From NCBI RefSeq assembly GCF_003236315.1, contig NZ_POTY01000038.1, positions 1 to 35,893 on the forward strand: DNA of 35,893 nucleotides, read 5' to 3'. This DNA is from Micromonospora craterilacus (lineage in GTDB: Bacteria > Actinomycetota > Actinomycetes > Mycobacteriales > Micromonosporaceae). This document shows positions 8,398-15,160 of the stretch, in pieces (the first letter of the stretch is position 1; every line of letters begins with the position of its first letter). The notes beneath the pieces are model-generated. The model ran no database searches, was not told the origin of the DNA, and saw only the letters and a program-made list of their open reading frames with translations. A program made the translations under genes and the position numbers.

Positions 8398-9108
8398 ATG
8401 GTTGGTGTCGATCCCGGGCATGCACGCATACGTCCTCACGTTCGCCGTGCCGTCGACCGCGCGCGTCGCGTACTCCTCGACTTCGATGGTGTGATGTTCA
8501 ATGTCAGGGACTCACTCGGCTCTAACGCCCGGGAGCAGGCGGTCGCCGCGTTGCTGGCGAACCGGGACTACCGCCCACGACCGGTGCCGATTACCTTCGC
8601 CTGGTTCGGCGTGCATCAGACAATGGCGTTTCTGGCGGAGCGTGAGCCTGACCATGCCGTCGAGGCGGAGGCAGTCGTTTCGGCGCTCGAACTGGATGCC
8701 GCCCTTACCGCCCGCCCAGCCCCCGGTCTGCAGCAGCTCCTTGGCGTGTGTGTGGCCAGCGGACGCGACGTCGCTGTGATCAGCGATCTGTCCGAGTCCG
8801 CTGTCCTCGCAACGTTGCAGGGGCAAGGCATGAACGGACATGTTGCCGTGGTGGCCGCTCGGCAAGGACTCGACCTGTCAGCCTGCGACGCTGCGCGTAC
8901 TGCTGAACGGGCGGCTGACCTGCTCGGCGTCGGCGTGGCGAACTGTCTCGTGGTGAGCGGGAATGCTGGGGTGCTCTTCGCCGCCCACCGTGTAGGTGCC
9001 GTCGGTCTTGGCTGCGAGTGCGGGCGGGACCGGCGTAAACACCTCGCTGAGACAGATTCGCCCGTGGTTTCCAGCATCGCGACCCTGACCCGAGCACTGC
9101 TCAGCTGA
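8398..9108 (+). CDS. HAD-like hydrolase-fold protein with degenerate C-terminal motif
   Basis: A 236-residue protein. RVLLDFDGVMFN matches HAD motif I (D-x-D-G), with nucleophile and acid/base Asp both present. Motif II is likely DVAVISDLSE (Ser). A cap-like helical insert (about 50-110) separates them. In the usual motif IV position the protein reads LVVSGNAGVLFAAHRVGAVGL, where phosphatases have GDSxxD; the metal-binding aspartates are lost, so activity is doubtful. The ATG at 8398 follows a G-rich stretch (GCGGGGGG) and gives a normal HAD length. It may be a phosphatase relative turned binding protein. It stands alone in the accessory region. Confidence 0.65.
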   Translation: MVGVDPGHARIRPHVRRAVDRARRVLLDFDGVMFNVRDSLGSNAREQAVAALLANRDYRPRPVPITFAWFGVHQTMAFLAEREPDHAVEAEAVVSALELDAALTARPAPGLQQLLGVCVASGRDVAVISDLSESAVLATLQGQGMNGHVAVVAARQGLDLSACDAARTAERAADLLGVGVANCLVVSGNAGVLFAAHRVGAVGLGCECGRDRRKHLAETDSPVVSSIATLTRALLS

Positions 9109-9298
9109 CGACCAGCCAGAGGGCTCAGCGACGGCACCAAGCGGTCGTGATCCAACATCCGTACATCGGCTATGAGCGGATGCCAAGCAAACGGCTGAGC
9201 GCAGCAACCCTTGTCACGCAACGTCACTCACGTGGATCGTCGCCAATTGCCGGACGCAGACCGAACTCGGCGCGATATGCACCGTGCAGGCCTCTGTC

Positions 9299-9659
9299 GC
9301 TGATCTTGTGACGGCGTGGAGCCGAGCCCAAGATGAATGCGGTGCTCCCCAGCCTGTTCAAGGCCCTTCTGCCTCTGTCCACTGTGGTTGTTGAGGTTGT
9401 CGAGCACTCCGCCGCTGCGGTCGTCTTACGAGCAAGGTCGCGTGCGCGTCGGGGAGCGGTGTCCGCAGCCGGCCCCGCGCGCCGGCCGTTCACACCACCG
9501 GCGGCGGCACGAGCGGCGCGCCCACTGCGGGGCCAACAGGCGCGTGGTTGACCAGCGGGGGTTCGACGGCTTCTTGCCGGCCACGATCAGCTCGGAACCA
9601 ACATCACGGCGCGCCTCCAGCGGCGAGCCTGGTAGCGCGGCTGTCCCACCAAGATCAGC
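9299..9659. repeat. 10-bp perfect inverted repeat bracketing a transposase fragment
   Basis: GCTGATCTTG at 9299-9308 and its exact reverse complement CAAGATCAGC at 9650-9659 enclose about 340 bp that include the transposase-like fragment. They could be the ends of a shrunken insertion sequence or MITE. The arms are short and do not match terminal repeats I know for ISL3 elements, so chance is possible. Confidence 0.3.
9333..9551 (+). pseudogene. ISL3-family transposase, N-terminal remnant
   Basis: The frame begins MNAVLPSLFKALLPLSTVVV and continues EVVEHSAAAVVLRARSRA. Actinobacterial ISL3 transposases start with the same pattern: a short leader, 'L-S-x-V-V-V-E-x-V', then a strand ending in 'ARxRA', followed by a CxxC zinc finger. 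Here the zinc finger is missing in this frame. The neighbouring frame contains GERCPQPAPRAG at the right place, which suggests a frameshift just after ARSRARR. The rest of the transposase is absent. The family call rests on remembered sequence shape. Confidence 0.4.
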
Positions 9660-9889
9660 CGTGATCAGCAGACCGCCAGCCGATGAATGATGTGCGCGAT
9701 GTGTGCTCGGCTGCCGGTGACGGTAGGTGAACGGCGGTGCGGCACGGTGCCCGTCGGTGACGACCCGCCCCAGCTGTCCCGGCGACGTGCGGTCGATGTG
9801 TGATCCGCTGGTGGCGGTGCCAGCGCTGATCACCCCAGGAGCTTCCTGCGGTACGCTGACAGCCGCCGCTCGTCGGCGTGGATCATCCA

Positions 9890-9962
9890 GCCCTCGTAGC
9901 TCAGGGGATAGAGCATCGGTTTCCTAAACCGTGTGTCGCAGGTTCGAATCCTGCCGGGGGCA
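9890..9962 (+). tRNA. tRNA-Arg(CCT)
   Basis: A 73-nt cloverleaf folds cleanly: acceptor GCCCTCG/CGGGGGC, D stem GCTC/GAGC, anticodon loop TTCCTAA with anticodon CCT (9923-9925), T arm GCAGG-TTCGAAT-CCTGC, discriminator A. The anticodon stem TCGGT/ACCGT has one T-T mismatch at its outer pair. CCT reads AGG, a rare arginine codon in GC-rich actinobacteria. The full 3' CCA is not encoded (ACC, then T). It marks the border between accessory DNA to the left and denser core genes to the right. Confidence 0.95.
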
Positions 9963-10105
9963 CCTCGAAGATCAGCAAAAACTCCGCCTGAGCTGGCAAT
10001 ACACGCGATGTTCGATCGGTGGCGGCTGATTCGCCGCTCAGTCGACCAGGCGAATGACCCCCTAGCATGAGCTGATCCGCCGCGGTCGTCGGCCTGTTGT
10101 TGGTG

Positions 10106-10132
10106 CCGGAACCGTCTCGCCAGTGGTTCCGG
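10106..10132. terminator. Hairpin downstream of tRNA-Arg
   Basis: CCGGAACC (10106-10113) pairs perfectly with GGTTCCGG (10125-10132) across an 11-nt loop. No T-run follows. It may help end transcription from the tRNA side or back up the stronger hairpin to its right. Confidence 0.4.
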
Positions 10133-10158
10133 GTCGCGCCGCCCACCGATTGACGGTG

Positions 10159-10198
10159 CGGCCCGCCACCCCGGTAGTAATGCCGGGGTGGCGGGCCG
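10159..10198. terminator. Strong hairpin terminator after qorB
   Basis: A 16-bp perfect stem (10159-10174 with 10183-10198) around the 8-nt loop TAGTAATG. The stem is almost all G/C and contains the run CGCCACCCCGG and its complement. It begins nine bases past the qorB stop on the minus strand and fits a factor-independent actinobacterial terminator, probably working in both directions. Confidence 0.8.
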
Positions 10199-10206
10199 GT
10201 CGGTGC

Positions 10207-11055
10207 TCAGAGCGCGGCGCGGATCGCGTCGGCGAGGGTGACCGGGGCCCGGCCGATCAGCCTGGCCAGGTCGTCGCGCTCGACGTACAGCTCGCCCTCG
10301 GCGGCACCGCGGTCGCTGTCGGCCAGCACTTCGGCGAACACCAGGGGCACGCCCGCGCCGACCAGGACCTCGACGTACTTCTCCACCGGCAGGTCGGTGT
10401 AGCTGACGTCGCGCCCGCTCAGCCGGGACAACTCCGCAGCCAGTTCGGCCAGGGTGAACGGCGCGCCGCCCAGCTCGTACACCTTGTTCGGGTGGCCGTC
10501 ACCGGTCAGCACCGCGGCGGCGGCCTCGGCGAAGTCCGCGCGGGCGGCGGCGCTGAACCGCCCGTCACCTGCCGCGCCGAACACCCCGTGTTCGAGGTAC
10601 GTGGGCAGCTGCGGGAGGTAGTTCTCCAGGTACCAGCCGTTGCGCAGGAAGACGTACGGCAACCCGGAGGCGGTGATCTCCTGCTCGGTCGCCCGGTGCT
10701 CGGTGGCGAGGATGAGGCTGGAGGTGTCGGCCTTCGGGATGCTGGTGTAGACGACCAGCCCGACGCCGGCCTCCTTCGCCGCGGCGACCACGTTGCGGGC
10801 CTGCGGCACGCGTCGGCCCACCTCGCTGCCGGAGACGAACATCAGCTTGTCGGCACCGGCGAACGCGGCGCGCAGCGAGTCGGGGGCGTCGTAGTCGGCC
10901 CGCCGGACGGTTACCCCGCGCGCGGCCAGGTCGGCCAGCCGGTCGGTGTCCCGGCCCAGCGCCACGATCTCCGTGGCCGGTACGCCCCGGTCCAGCAGCG
11001 AGGTGACGATGAGTCGGCCGAGGTGCCCGGTGGCGCCGGTAACGACGATTGACAT
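10207..11055 (-). CDS. qorB: NAD(P)H:quinone oxidoreductase, QorB/NmrA-like SDR
   Basis: A 282-residue atypical short-chain dehydrogenase. It starts MSIVVTGATGHLGRLI, the GxxGxxG NAD(P)-binding turn. The body follows E. coli QorB (YtfG) closely: VRRADYDAPDSLRAAF, SGSEVGRRVPQARNV, YTSIPKADTS, FLRNGWYLENYLPQLP, then KVYELGG. QorB enzymes reduce quinones with NAD(P)H in the cytosol and protect from quinone or electrophile stress. ATG 11055 has GGAGGAG seven bases upstream. The gene is divergent from an HxlR regulator, the usual arrangement for QorR-controlled quinone reductases. A hairpin terminator follows the stop. The family is secure; the real substrate is untested. Confidence 0.9.
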   Translation of the reverse strand: MSIVVTGATGHLGRLIVTSLLDRGVPATEIVALGRDTDRLADLAARGVTVRRADYDAPDSLRAAFAGADKLMFVSGSEVGRRVPQARNVVAAAKEAGVGLVVYTSIPKADTSSLILATEHRATEQEITASGLPYVFLRNGWYLENYLPQLPTYLEHGVFGAAGDGRFSAAARADFAEAAAAVLTGDGHPNKVYELGGAPFTLAELAAELSRLSGRDVSYTDLPVEKYVEVLVGAGVPLVFAEVLADSDRGAAEGELYVERDDLARLIGRAPVTLADAIRAAL

Positions 11056-11113
11056 GAGTTTGCTCCTCCAGGGATGACTACCTGACGCCGAGGTCAACGG
11101 GAACACCGGGCCA

Positions 11114-11158
11114 GCACTTCCCGTTGGAGAGTAGGCACCTTGAAGTGCGCGACTTACT
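11114..11158. promoter_or_regulatory. Candidate HxlR/QorR operator in the divergent promoter
   Basis: GCACTTC (11114-11120) and GAAGTGC (11142-11148) form a perfect inverted repeat. A tighter palindrome, GCAC-CTTGAA-GTGC, lies at 11135-11148, and AGTA...TACT (11130-11133 and 11155-11158) encloses it. HxlR/DUF24 dimers bind such dyads in front of their own and the divergent target gene. The assignment is an inference from position and symmetry. Confidence 0.5.
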
Positions 11159-11159
11159 G

Positions 11160-11540
11160 ATGGAGAGTAAAGACGTGGAGCCGAACCTGTACGACCGGAA
11201 GTGTGGCAGCCGGCAGGTGCTCGACCGGATCGGCGACCGGTGGAGCGTGCTGGTGGTGCTGACCCTCGCCGTCGCGCCCAAGCGGTACAGCGAACTGGCC
11301 CAGCGGATCGATGGGGTGAGCCAGAAGATGCTCACCCAGACCTTGCGTGGACTGGAACGGGACGGCCTGGTCACCCGGACGGTGCACGCCACCGTGCCGC
11401 CCCGGGTCGACTACGCCCTCACCGACCTCGGCCGCAGCTTGCTCACCCTGGTAGCCGGCCTGGAAGCCTGGGCAACCGACCACCTCGCCGAGGTCGAGTC
11501 CGCCCGAGCCCGCTACGACAACACCCGCTCACCGAACTGA
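11160..11540 (+). CDS. HxlR/DUF24 (QorR-like) redox-sensing transcriptional regulator
   Basis: A 126-residue winged-helix protein. NLYDRKCGSRQVLDRIGDRW is the hallmark HxlR start, with Cys15 at the place of the redox-sensing cysteine of YodB and QorR. The HTH follows (RYSELAQRIDGVSQKMLTQT, then LRGLERDGLVTRT), then the wing PPRVDYALTDLG and a C-terminal dimer helix. Oxidation of the cysteine by quinones or diamide releases such repressors from DNA. It is divergent from qorB and very likely represses it and itself. ATG 11160 gives the normal family length; an upstream TTG frame adds residues without a ribosome site and would cover the likely operator. Confidence 0.9.
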   Translation: MESKDVEPNLYDRKCGSRQVLDRIGDRWSVLVVLTLAVAPKRYSELAQRIDGVSQKMLTQTLRGLERDGLVTRTVHATVPPRVDYALTDLGRSLLTLVAGLEAWATDHLAEVESARARYDNTRSPN

Positions 11541-11575
11541 CCCACACACCGCGCGCTGCCCCGCACACCGCGCGC

Positions 11576-11645
11576 CGATCTTGCACTTCCTGCCCTCGCA
11601 AAGGCCATAACTCCGGGCAAAAAGGCGACCAGAAGTGCAAGATCG
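11576..11645. repeat. 14-bp-arm hairpin repeat between convergent genes
   Basis: CGATCTTGCACTTC at 11576-11589 is exactly inverted as GAAGTGCAAGATCG at 11632-11645, with 42 bases between that include AAAGGCC and GGCAAAAAGGCG. It lies between the stops of hxlR (+) and clpP (-). I recall similar GATCTTGCACTT hairpins scattered between Micromonospora genes, so this may be a dispersed repeat that also serves as a two-way terminator. Confidence 0.6.
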
Positions 11646-11655
11646 ACGGGGTGGG

Positions 11656-12237
11656 TTATGGGAGTTGGGTGGCGGCGGTGATTACCTGGTCGATTAGGCC
11701 GTAGGCGCGGGCTTGTTCGGCGGTGAACCAGCGGTCTCGGTCCCAGTCCTGCTGGATCTCCGCTAGGGTGCGGCCGCTGTGTTCTGCGATCAGCTCCTGC
11801 ATGGTCCGCTTGACGTGCAACATGTTCTCCGCCTGGATGGTGATGTCGGACGCCGTACCGCCCATCCCGCCGGAGGGCTGGTGCATCAGGATCCGGGTGT
11901 GCGGCAGCGCGTACCGCTTGCCGGCCGTGCCGGCGCAGAGCAGGAACTGCCCCATCGAGCCGGCCAGACCGAGCGCCAGGGTCGCCACGTCGTTGCGGAC
12001 GAAGCGCATCGTGTCGTAGACCGCCATCCCCGCGCTCACCGAGCCGCCGGGCGAGTTGATGTAGAGCTGGATGTCCCGTTCCGCGTCCTCGGCGGCGAGC
12101 AGCAGGATCTGCGCACAGATCCGGTTGGCGATCTCGTCGGTCACCTCGCTGCCGAGGTAGACGATCCGTTCCCGCAGCAGCCGCTCGAACACCTGGTCGC
12201 CGAAGGTCCGCTGCCCGTCGTCCAGCATCGTGATCAT
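11656..12237 (-). CDS. clpP: ATP-dependent Clp protease proteolytic subunit, ClpP1-like
   Basis: A 193-residue serine protease subunit. RIVYLGSEVTDEIANRICAQ and LYINSPGGSVSAGMAVYDT are the ClpP core. The triad is Ser94 (LAGSMGQF), His119 (ILMHQPSGG) and Asp168 (DRDRWFTAEQA). It resembles mycobacterial ClpP1 more than ClpP2. Together with a Clp ATPase it degrades unfolded or tagged proteins inside a double-ring chamber. ATG 12237 has GGAGG nine bases upstream. No second clpP and no clpX are next to it, so it must pair with subunits encoded elsewhere or act as a condition-specific paralogue. A ClgR-like regulator lies upstream on the same strand and may control it. Confidence 0.93.
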   Translation of the reverse strand: MITMLDDGQRTFGDQVFERLLRERIVYLGSEVTDEIANRICAQILLLAAEDAERDIQLYINSPGGSVSAGMAVYDTMRFVRNDVATLALGLAGSMGQFLLCAGTAGKRYALPHTRILMHQPSGGMGGTASDITIQAENMLHVKRTMQELIAEHSGRTLAEIQQDWDRDRWFTAEQARAYGLIDQVITAATQLP

Positions 12238-12327
12238 CTCGTCCGCCCTCCACGCGCCGGCGGGCGACGCGACCGCCCGGGGACCGGCTCGTCCAGCCTG
12301 CGCCGGTCGAGCGGCTGCGCCCCAGCG

Positions 12328-12361
12328 GTTCTGCCCCCGGCAGATCCGCCCACGGCAGAAC
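12328..12361. promoter_or_regulatory. Inverted repeat upstream of clpP, possible operator
   Basis: GTTCTGCC (12328-12335) and GGCAGAAC (12354-12361) form an exact dyad about 90 bp before the clpP start. It could bind a regulator such as the adjacent ClgR-like protein, but it does not clearly match the ClgR box I remember. Confidence 0.3.
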
Positions 12362-12444
12362 GGCGCCGACCGGCCCTCCCGCCGAGTCGCCCCGGCCACA
12401 GCCGGTGTCGAAGTGCCTGGCCGGCTTGTTTCGCCTGGACTCCG

Positions 12445-12461
12445 CCTCGGCTCGACCGAGG
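12445..12461. terminator. Short hairpin after clgR-like gene
   Basis: CCTCGG-CTCGA-CCGAGG lies 16 bp past the stop of the clgR-like gene on the minus strand. The 6-bp stem is short and has no T-run, so termination here would be partial, leaving some read-through into clpP. Confidence 0.35.
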
Positions 12462-12476
12462 ACGTCGACGCCAGCC

Positions 12477-13400
12477 CTAGCGGGCGGCGGAGGCGTGGGA
12501 CGAGCGGGTGACGGTCCGGACGACCGCACCGGGAACTGCGCGGCCGGCGGGACGTCGCCCGCGCCGTGCGTCATGCCCCGTCGGGCCGTCGTGGCGGGGC
12601 CGCGCCGGCGTACGCGTCCACCGGGCGCCCAGCGCTGCGGACCGCATTCGCGCCCTGGCCCGGCGTAGGGCGCTGCCGGCCGGCCGCCCGGGCGGGGCCG
12701 GGCGGAACAACGCACCCCGGGCGATGGCGTCGGTGTGGCCGATCGGGCCAGCGCCCGCCTCGGCGAACACGAAGACCCGGAGGCCGCCCACCATGCCGCC
12801 GTGCCCGGCCCCGCCGGCCAGCCCGTTCGCGCCGGCCAGCCCGCCTCCGTCGGCCAGCCCGCCTCCGTCGGCCAGCCCGCCTCCGTCGGCCAGCCCGCCT
12901 CCGTCGGCCAGCCCGCCTCCGTCGGCCAGCCCGCCTCCGTCGGCCAGCCCGCCTACGCCGGCGGGAGTGCCGACGAGGCCGCTACCGGCCAGGTCACCGC
13001 CGGCGCGGTCGAGCCAGCCGGTCCTGGACGCACCGGTGCCGAAACCGGTAACGCCCAGCTGGGCGGCCGGGTGCGCGCCCGGGCCGGGCCGGGCGGACGA
13101 GACCGCTGGGCCGCCGGGTCGGGTGGCCGGGACGTAGCTGCCCTGGGGAGCGGCCGGCAACCGCCGCTCGACCCGGCGCAGCTCGTCGCGGACCTCTTCG
13201 AGCAGGTCGGAGAGGTAGAGGCCGAGTGCCCGGCAGATCGCCGCGAGCACCTCGGAGGATGCCTCCTTGCGCCCGCGTTCGACCTCCGACAGGTAGGGCA
13301 CCGAGACCCCGGCGGCCCGGGCGACCTCGCGCAGGGTGCGGCCCTGCCGCTGGCGTTCGCGGCGCAGCACCGCGCCGATCACCCGTCGCAGCAACGACAT
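12477..13400 (-). CDS. clgR: ClgR-like Xre-family regulator with expanded Gly-rich tail
   Basis: A 307-residue protein in two unlike parts. Residues 1-75 are a ClgR-type helix-turn-helix: [40 protein letters not shown], then [19 protein letters not shown]. ClgR activates clp protease genes in Streptomyces, Corynebacterium and Mycobacterium and is itself destroyed by Clp. The remaining 230 residues are disordered: Pro/Gly/Ala-rich, six exact GGGLAD repeats in the middle, then an Arg-rich end finishing SSHASAAR. Usual ClgR proteins are, as I recall, less than half this length. The long tail might be real or might reflect a lost stop codon. ATG 13400 has GAGTGAGG upstream. It lies upstream of the ClpP1-like gene, a likely target. 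Confidence 0.8.
   Translation of the reverse strand: MSLLRRVIGAVLRRERQRQGRTLREVARAAGVSVPYLSEVERGRKEASSEVLAAICRALGLYLSDLLEEVRDELRRVERRLPAAPQGSYVPATRPGGPAVSSARPGPGAHPAAQLGVTGFGTGASRTGWLDRAGGDLAGSGLVGTPAGVGGLADGGGLADGGGLADGGGLADGGGLADGGGLADGGGLAGANGLAGGAGHGGMVGGLRVFVFAEAGAGPIGHTDAIARGALFRPAPPGRPAGSALRRARARMRSAALGARWTRTPARPRHDGPTGHDARRGRRPAGRAVPGAVVRTVTRSSHASAAR
12805..12966. repeat. 18-bp tandem repeat (VNTR) inside clgR-like gene
   Basis: Six exact copies of CCGCCTCCGTCGGCCAGC run from 12841 to 12948. Two degenerate units come before (12805, 12823) and one after (12949). The period is a multiple of three, so copy-number change keeps the clgR frame; each unit encodes GGGLAD on the minus strand. 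Such arrays readily gain or lose units by slippage. Confidence 0.95.
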
Positions 13401-13562
13401 GCGGGCCTCACTCTCGCCGGTCCTGCGGAGACCTTCCCATCATGCCCGCCCGCCGTCCGGTGCGCCGTCCCCGTCCCGGTCGCCGCCAACCTCGGCGTGC
13501 GGTTCCCCGCTCAGGGGCTATGTTGTGGGCGTGCAGGCTACGGCGGCGGGGCAGGTCTCGCG

Positions 13563-14576
13563 GTGATCCACTTTCCGGCGCAGCGGCGGGGTCCGCTCAG
13601 CGCGCTCAGCCTGCGGCTGGCCGCCGCGATGGGGCTGGTGTTCGCCACCGTGGCGGTGGTCTACATCGACCGGCACGGCTACCGCGATGTCAACGACGAC
13701 GGCCTCAGCCTGCTCGACTGCTTCTACTACACGGTCGTGACCCTCTCCACCACCGGATACGGCGACATCACCCCGGTCAGTGAGAGCGCCCGGCTGATCA
13801 ACGTCCTGTTGATCACCCCGGCCCGGGTGCTGTTCCTGATCATTCTGGTCGGCACCACACTGGAGGTCCTGACCGAGCAGTACCGGACCGGCCGTCGCCT
13901 GCAGCGGTGGGAGAGAAAATTGAAGGACCACGTCATCATCTGCGGCTACGGCACCAAGGGACGCAGCGCGGTCTCCGCCCTGCTGGAGAACGGGCTCGAC
14001 AAATCCCGGATCGTGGTGGTGGAGCGCAGCGGCCCGGCGCTGCGCCAGGCCACCTCGAACGGGCTGGTCGCGATCGAGGGTTCGGCGACCCGCTCCTCGG
14101 TGCTCAACCAGGCGCATGTGCGTACCGCCAAGGCGGTGATCATCGCGACCGACAGCGACGACGCGTCGGTGCTGGTGGCGCTGACCGTACGGCAGCTCAC
14201 CGCCGGACAGGTCCGGATCATCGCCGCCGCCCGGGAGGCGGAGAACGCCCCGCTGCTCAAGCAGAGCGGCGCGCACCACGTGATCGTCTCCTCGGCGACC
14301 GCCGGCCGGTTGCTGGGCCTGTCGACCTCGGCCCCGCCGCTGATCGACGTGGTGGAGGATCTGCTCACCCCGGGTCAGGGCATGGCGTTGGCCATGCGGT
14401 CGGCCGAGCGACACGAGGTCGGCAGGTCGCCCCGCGAGCTGGAGACGCTGGTCATCGCGTTGGTCCGGCGGGGCAAGGTGGTCACCCTGGCGGACCGGGC
14501 CGGCGCGGTCGTCGAGACCGGCGACATGCTGGTGCACGTCCGCGACGACCGCCCCGCGGCGAACACCCTGCCCTGA
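13563..14576 (+). CDS. Two-TM potassium channel with RCK (TrkA-N) domain
   Basis: A 337-residue membrane protein. TM1 spans about residues 18-35, a pore helix follows, then the selectivity filter TTGYGD (63-68) and TM2 (about 80-102). The cytoplasmic part opens with HVIICGYGTKGRSAV, the Rossmann GxGxxG of an RCK/TrkA-N domain, followed by a TrkA-C-like region ending in VETGDMLVHVRDD. This is the MthK/Kch layout: a K+ channel gated by a ligand on the RCK ring. An odd Pro (LLITPARVLF) lies in TM2 and could act as the gating hinge. GTG 13563 gives a proper N terminus; no strong ribosome site precedes it. It is divergent from the clgR-like gene and transcribed alone. Confidence 0.9.
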   Translation: MIHFPAQRRGPLSALSLRLAAAMGLVFATVAVVYIDRHGYRDVNDDGLSLLDCFYYTVVTLSTTGYGDITPVSESARLINVLLITPARVLFLIILVGTTLEVLTEQYRTGRRLQRWERKLKDHVIICGYGTKGRSAVSALLENGLDKSRIVVVERSGPALRQATSNGLVAIEGSATRSSVLNQAHVRTAKAVIIATDSDDASVLVALTVRQLTAGQVRIIAAAREAENAPLLKQSGAHHVIVSSATAGRLLGLSTSAPPLIDVVEDLLTPGQGMALAMRSAERHEVGRSPRELETLVIALVRRGKVVTLADRAGAVVETGDMLVHVRDDRPAANTLP

Positions 14577-14594
14577 CCGCCCACCCGACCGGCG

Positions 14595-15077
14595 TCAGCA
14601 GAGGGAGTCGGGGTCGTTCCCGGCTGCCTCGGCGCACGTCGGCGGCACCTCGCTGGTCGCCCGCCGGAGAAGGTCGTAGAGCGTCTCCCGCTCGGCCGGG
14701 TCGAGCGCGCCGAGCACCTCGTCCTCGACGGAGGCCAGGGCGCACTCAGCCTCGTTGAGGCGTTTTGCGCCGGTTTGGGTGAGGCTCACCACGTGCCGAC
14801 GGCGGTCCTCGGGTGAGCGTCGCCGCTCGACCAGGCCGGCCGTTTCCAGATCGTTGAGCAGCCCCACGACGTTGGTGCCGTCGAGCTGAAGGCGGCCGGC
14901 GAGCCCCTGCTGACTCATGCCGCCCGCCTCGCGCAGCACGGTGAGCGCGACGAGGTGTCGGGGCCGCAGCCCGAGTGGTGCCAGCACCGACTCCGACCGG
15001 AGCCGCATCCGCCGGGCCAGGTGGTCGAGCAGCGCCCCGGAGCGGCGCTCCGTCTGGTCGACCGGCCCGGCAGGCAT
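14595..15077 (-). CDS. MarR family transcriptional regulator
   Basis: A 160-residue winged helix. LDHLARRMRLRSESVLAPLG begins the dimer helices, the HTH is MSQQGLAGRLQLDGTNVVGL followed by LNDLETAGLVERRRSPEDRR, where the wing Asp/Arg pair is the MarR signature; then HVVSLTQTGAKRL. MarR proteins are mostly repressors released by phenolic ligands or oxidants. The gene is divergent from an azoreductase, its likely target, and the space between holds a palindrome. ATG 15077 has no Shine-Dalgarno, but TAAACT ends seven bases upstream, so the mRNA is probably leaderless. A 28-codon upstream extension of the frame looks non-coding. Confidence 0.9.
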   Translation of the reverse strand: MPAGPVDQTERRSGALLDHLARRMRLRSESVLAPLGLRPRHLVALTVLREAGGMSQQGLAGRLQLDGTNVVGLLNDLETAGLVERRRSPEDRRRHVVSLTQTGAKRLNEAECALASVEDEVLGALDPAERETLYDLLRRATSEVPPTCAEAAGNDPDSLC

Positions 15078-15109
15078 GTGACCCAGTTTACCCACGCGGC
15101 GAAATATTG

Positions 15110-15129
15110 GCCTGCTATAAATAGTTGGC
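15110..15129. promoter_or_regulatory. Candidate MarR operator between marR and azoR
   Basis: GCCTGCTAT-AA-ATAGTTGGC is a 20-bp imperfect palindrome (7 of 9 arm positions pair) in the 83-bp divergent promoter. It overlaps the AT-rich TATAAAT that could be the azoR -10 element, so a bound MarR dimer would block azoR and also sits just upstream of the marR promoter. Confidence 0.55.
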
Positions 15130-15160
15130 GCTACACAAACGATCCGTGGAGGGTTATCCA

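Larger units (their letters stand above)
9109..9889. other. 781-bp stretch with mobile-element debris before the tRNA
   Basis: No intact gene. It contains a transposase-like fragment (9333-9551) inside a 10-bp inverted repeat (9299 and 9659), both listed separately. A minus-strand frame between about 9540 and 9700 (GGLLITADLGGTAALPGSP) has some coding character but no start site or family. The rest shows nothing I can name. Confidence 0.5.

Noticed and set aside
9901..10146. Minus-strand frame ending PPAGFEPATHGLGNRCSIP
   Set aside because: This peptide is the well-known false translation of a tRNA gene's reverse strand; it overlaps tRNA-Arg(CCT).
12508..13137. Long plus-strand Pro/Ser-rich frames over the 18-bp repeat
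   Set aside because: The repeat period is a multiple of three and GC-rich, so all frames are open; the minus-strand HTH protein is the real gene.
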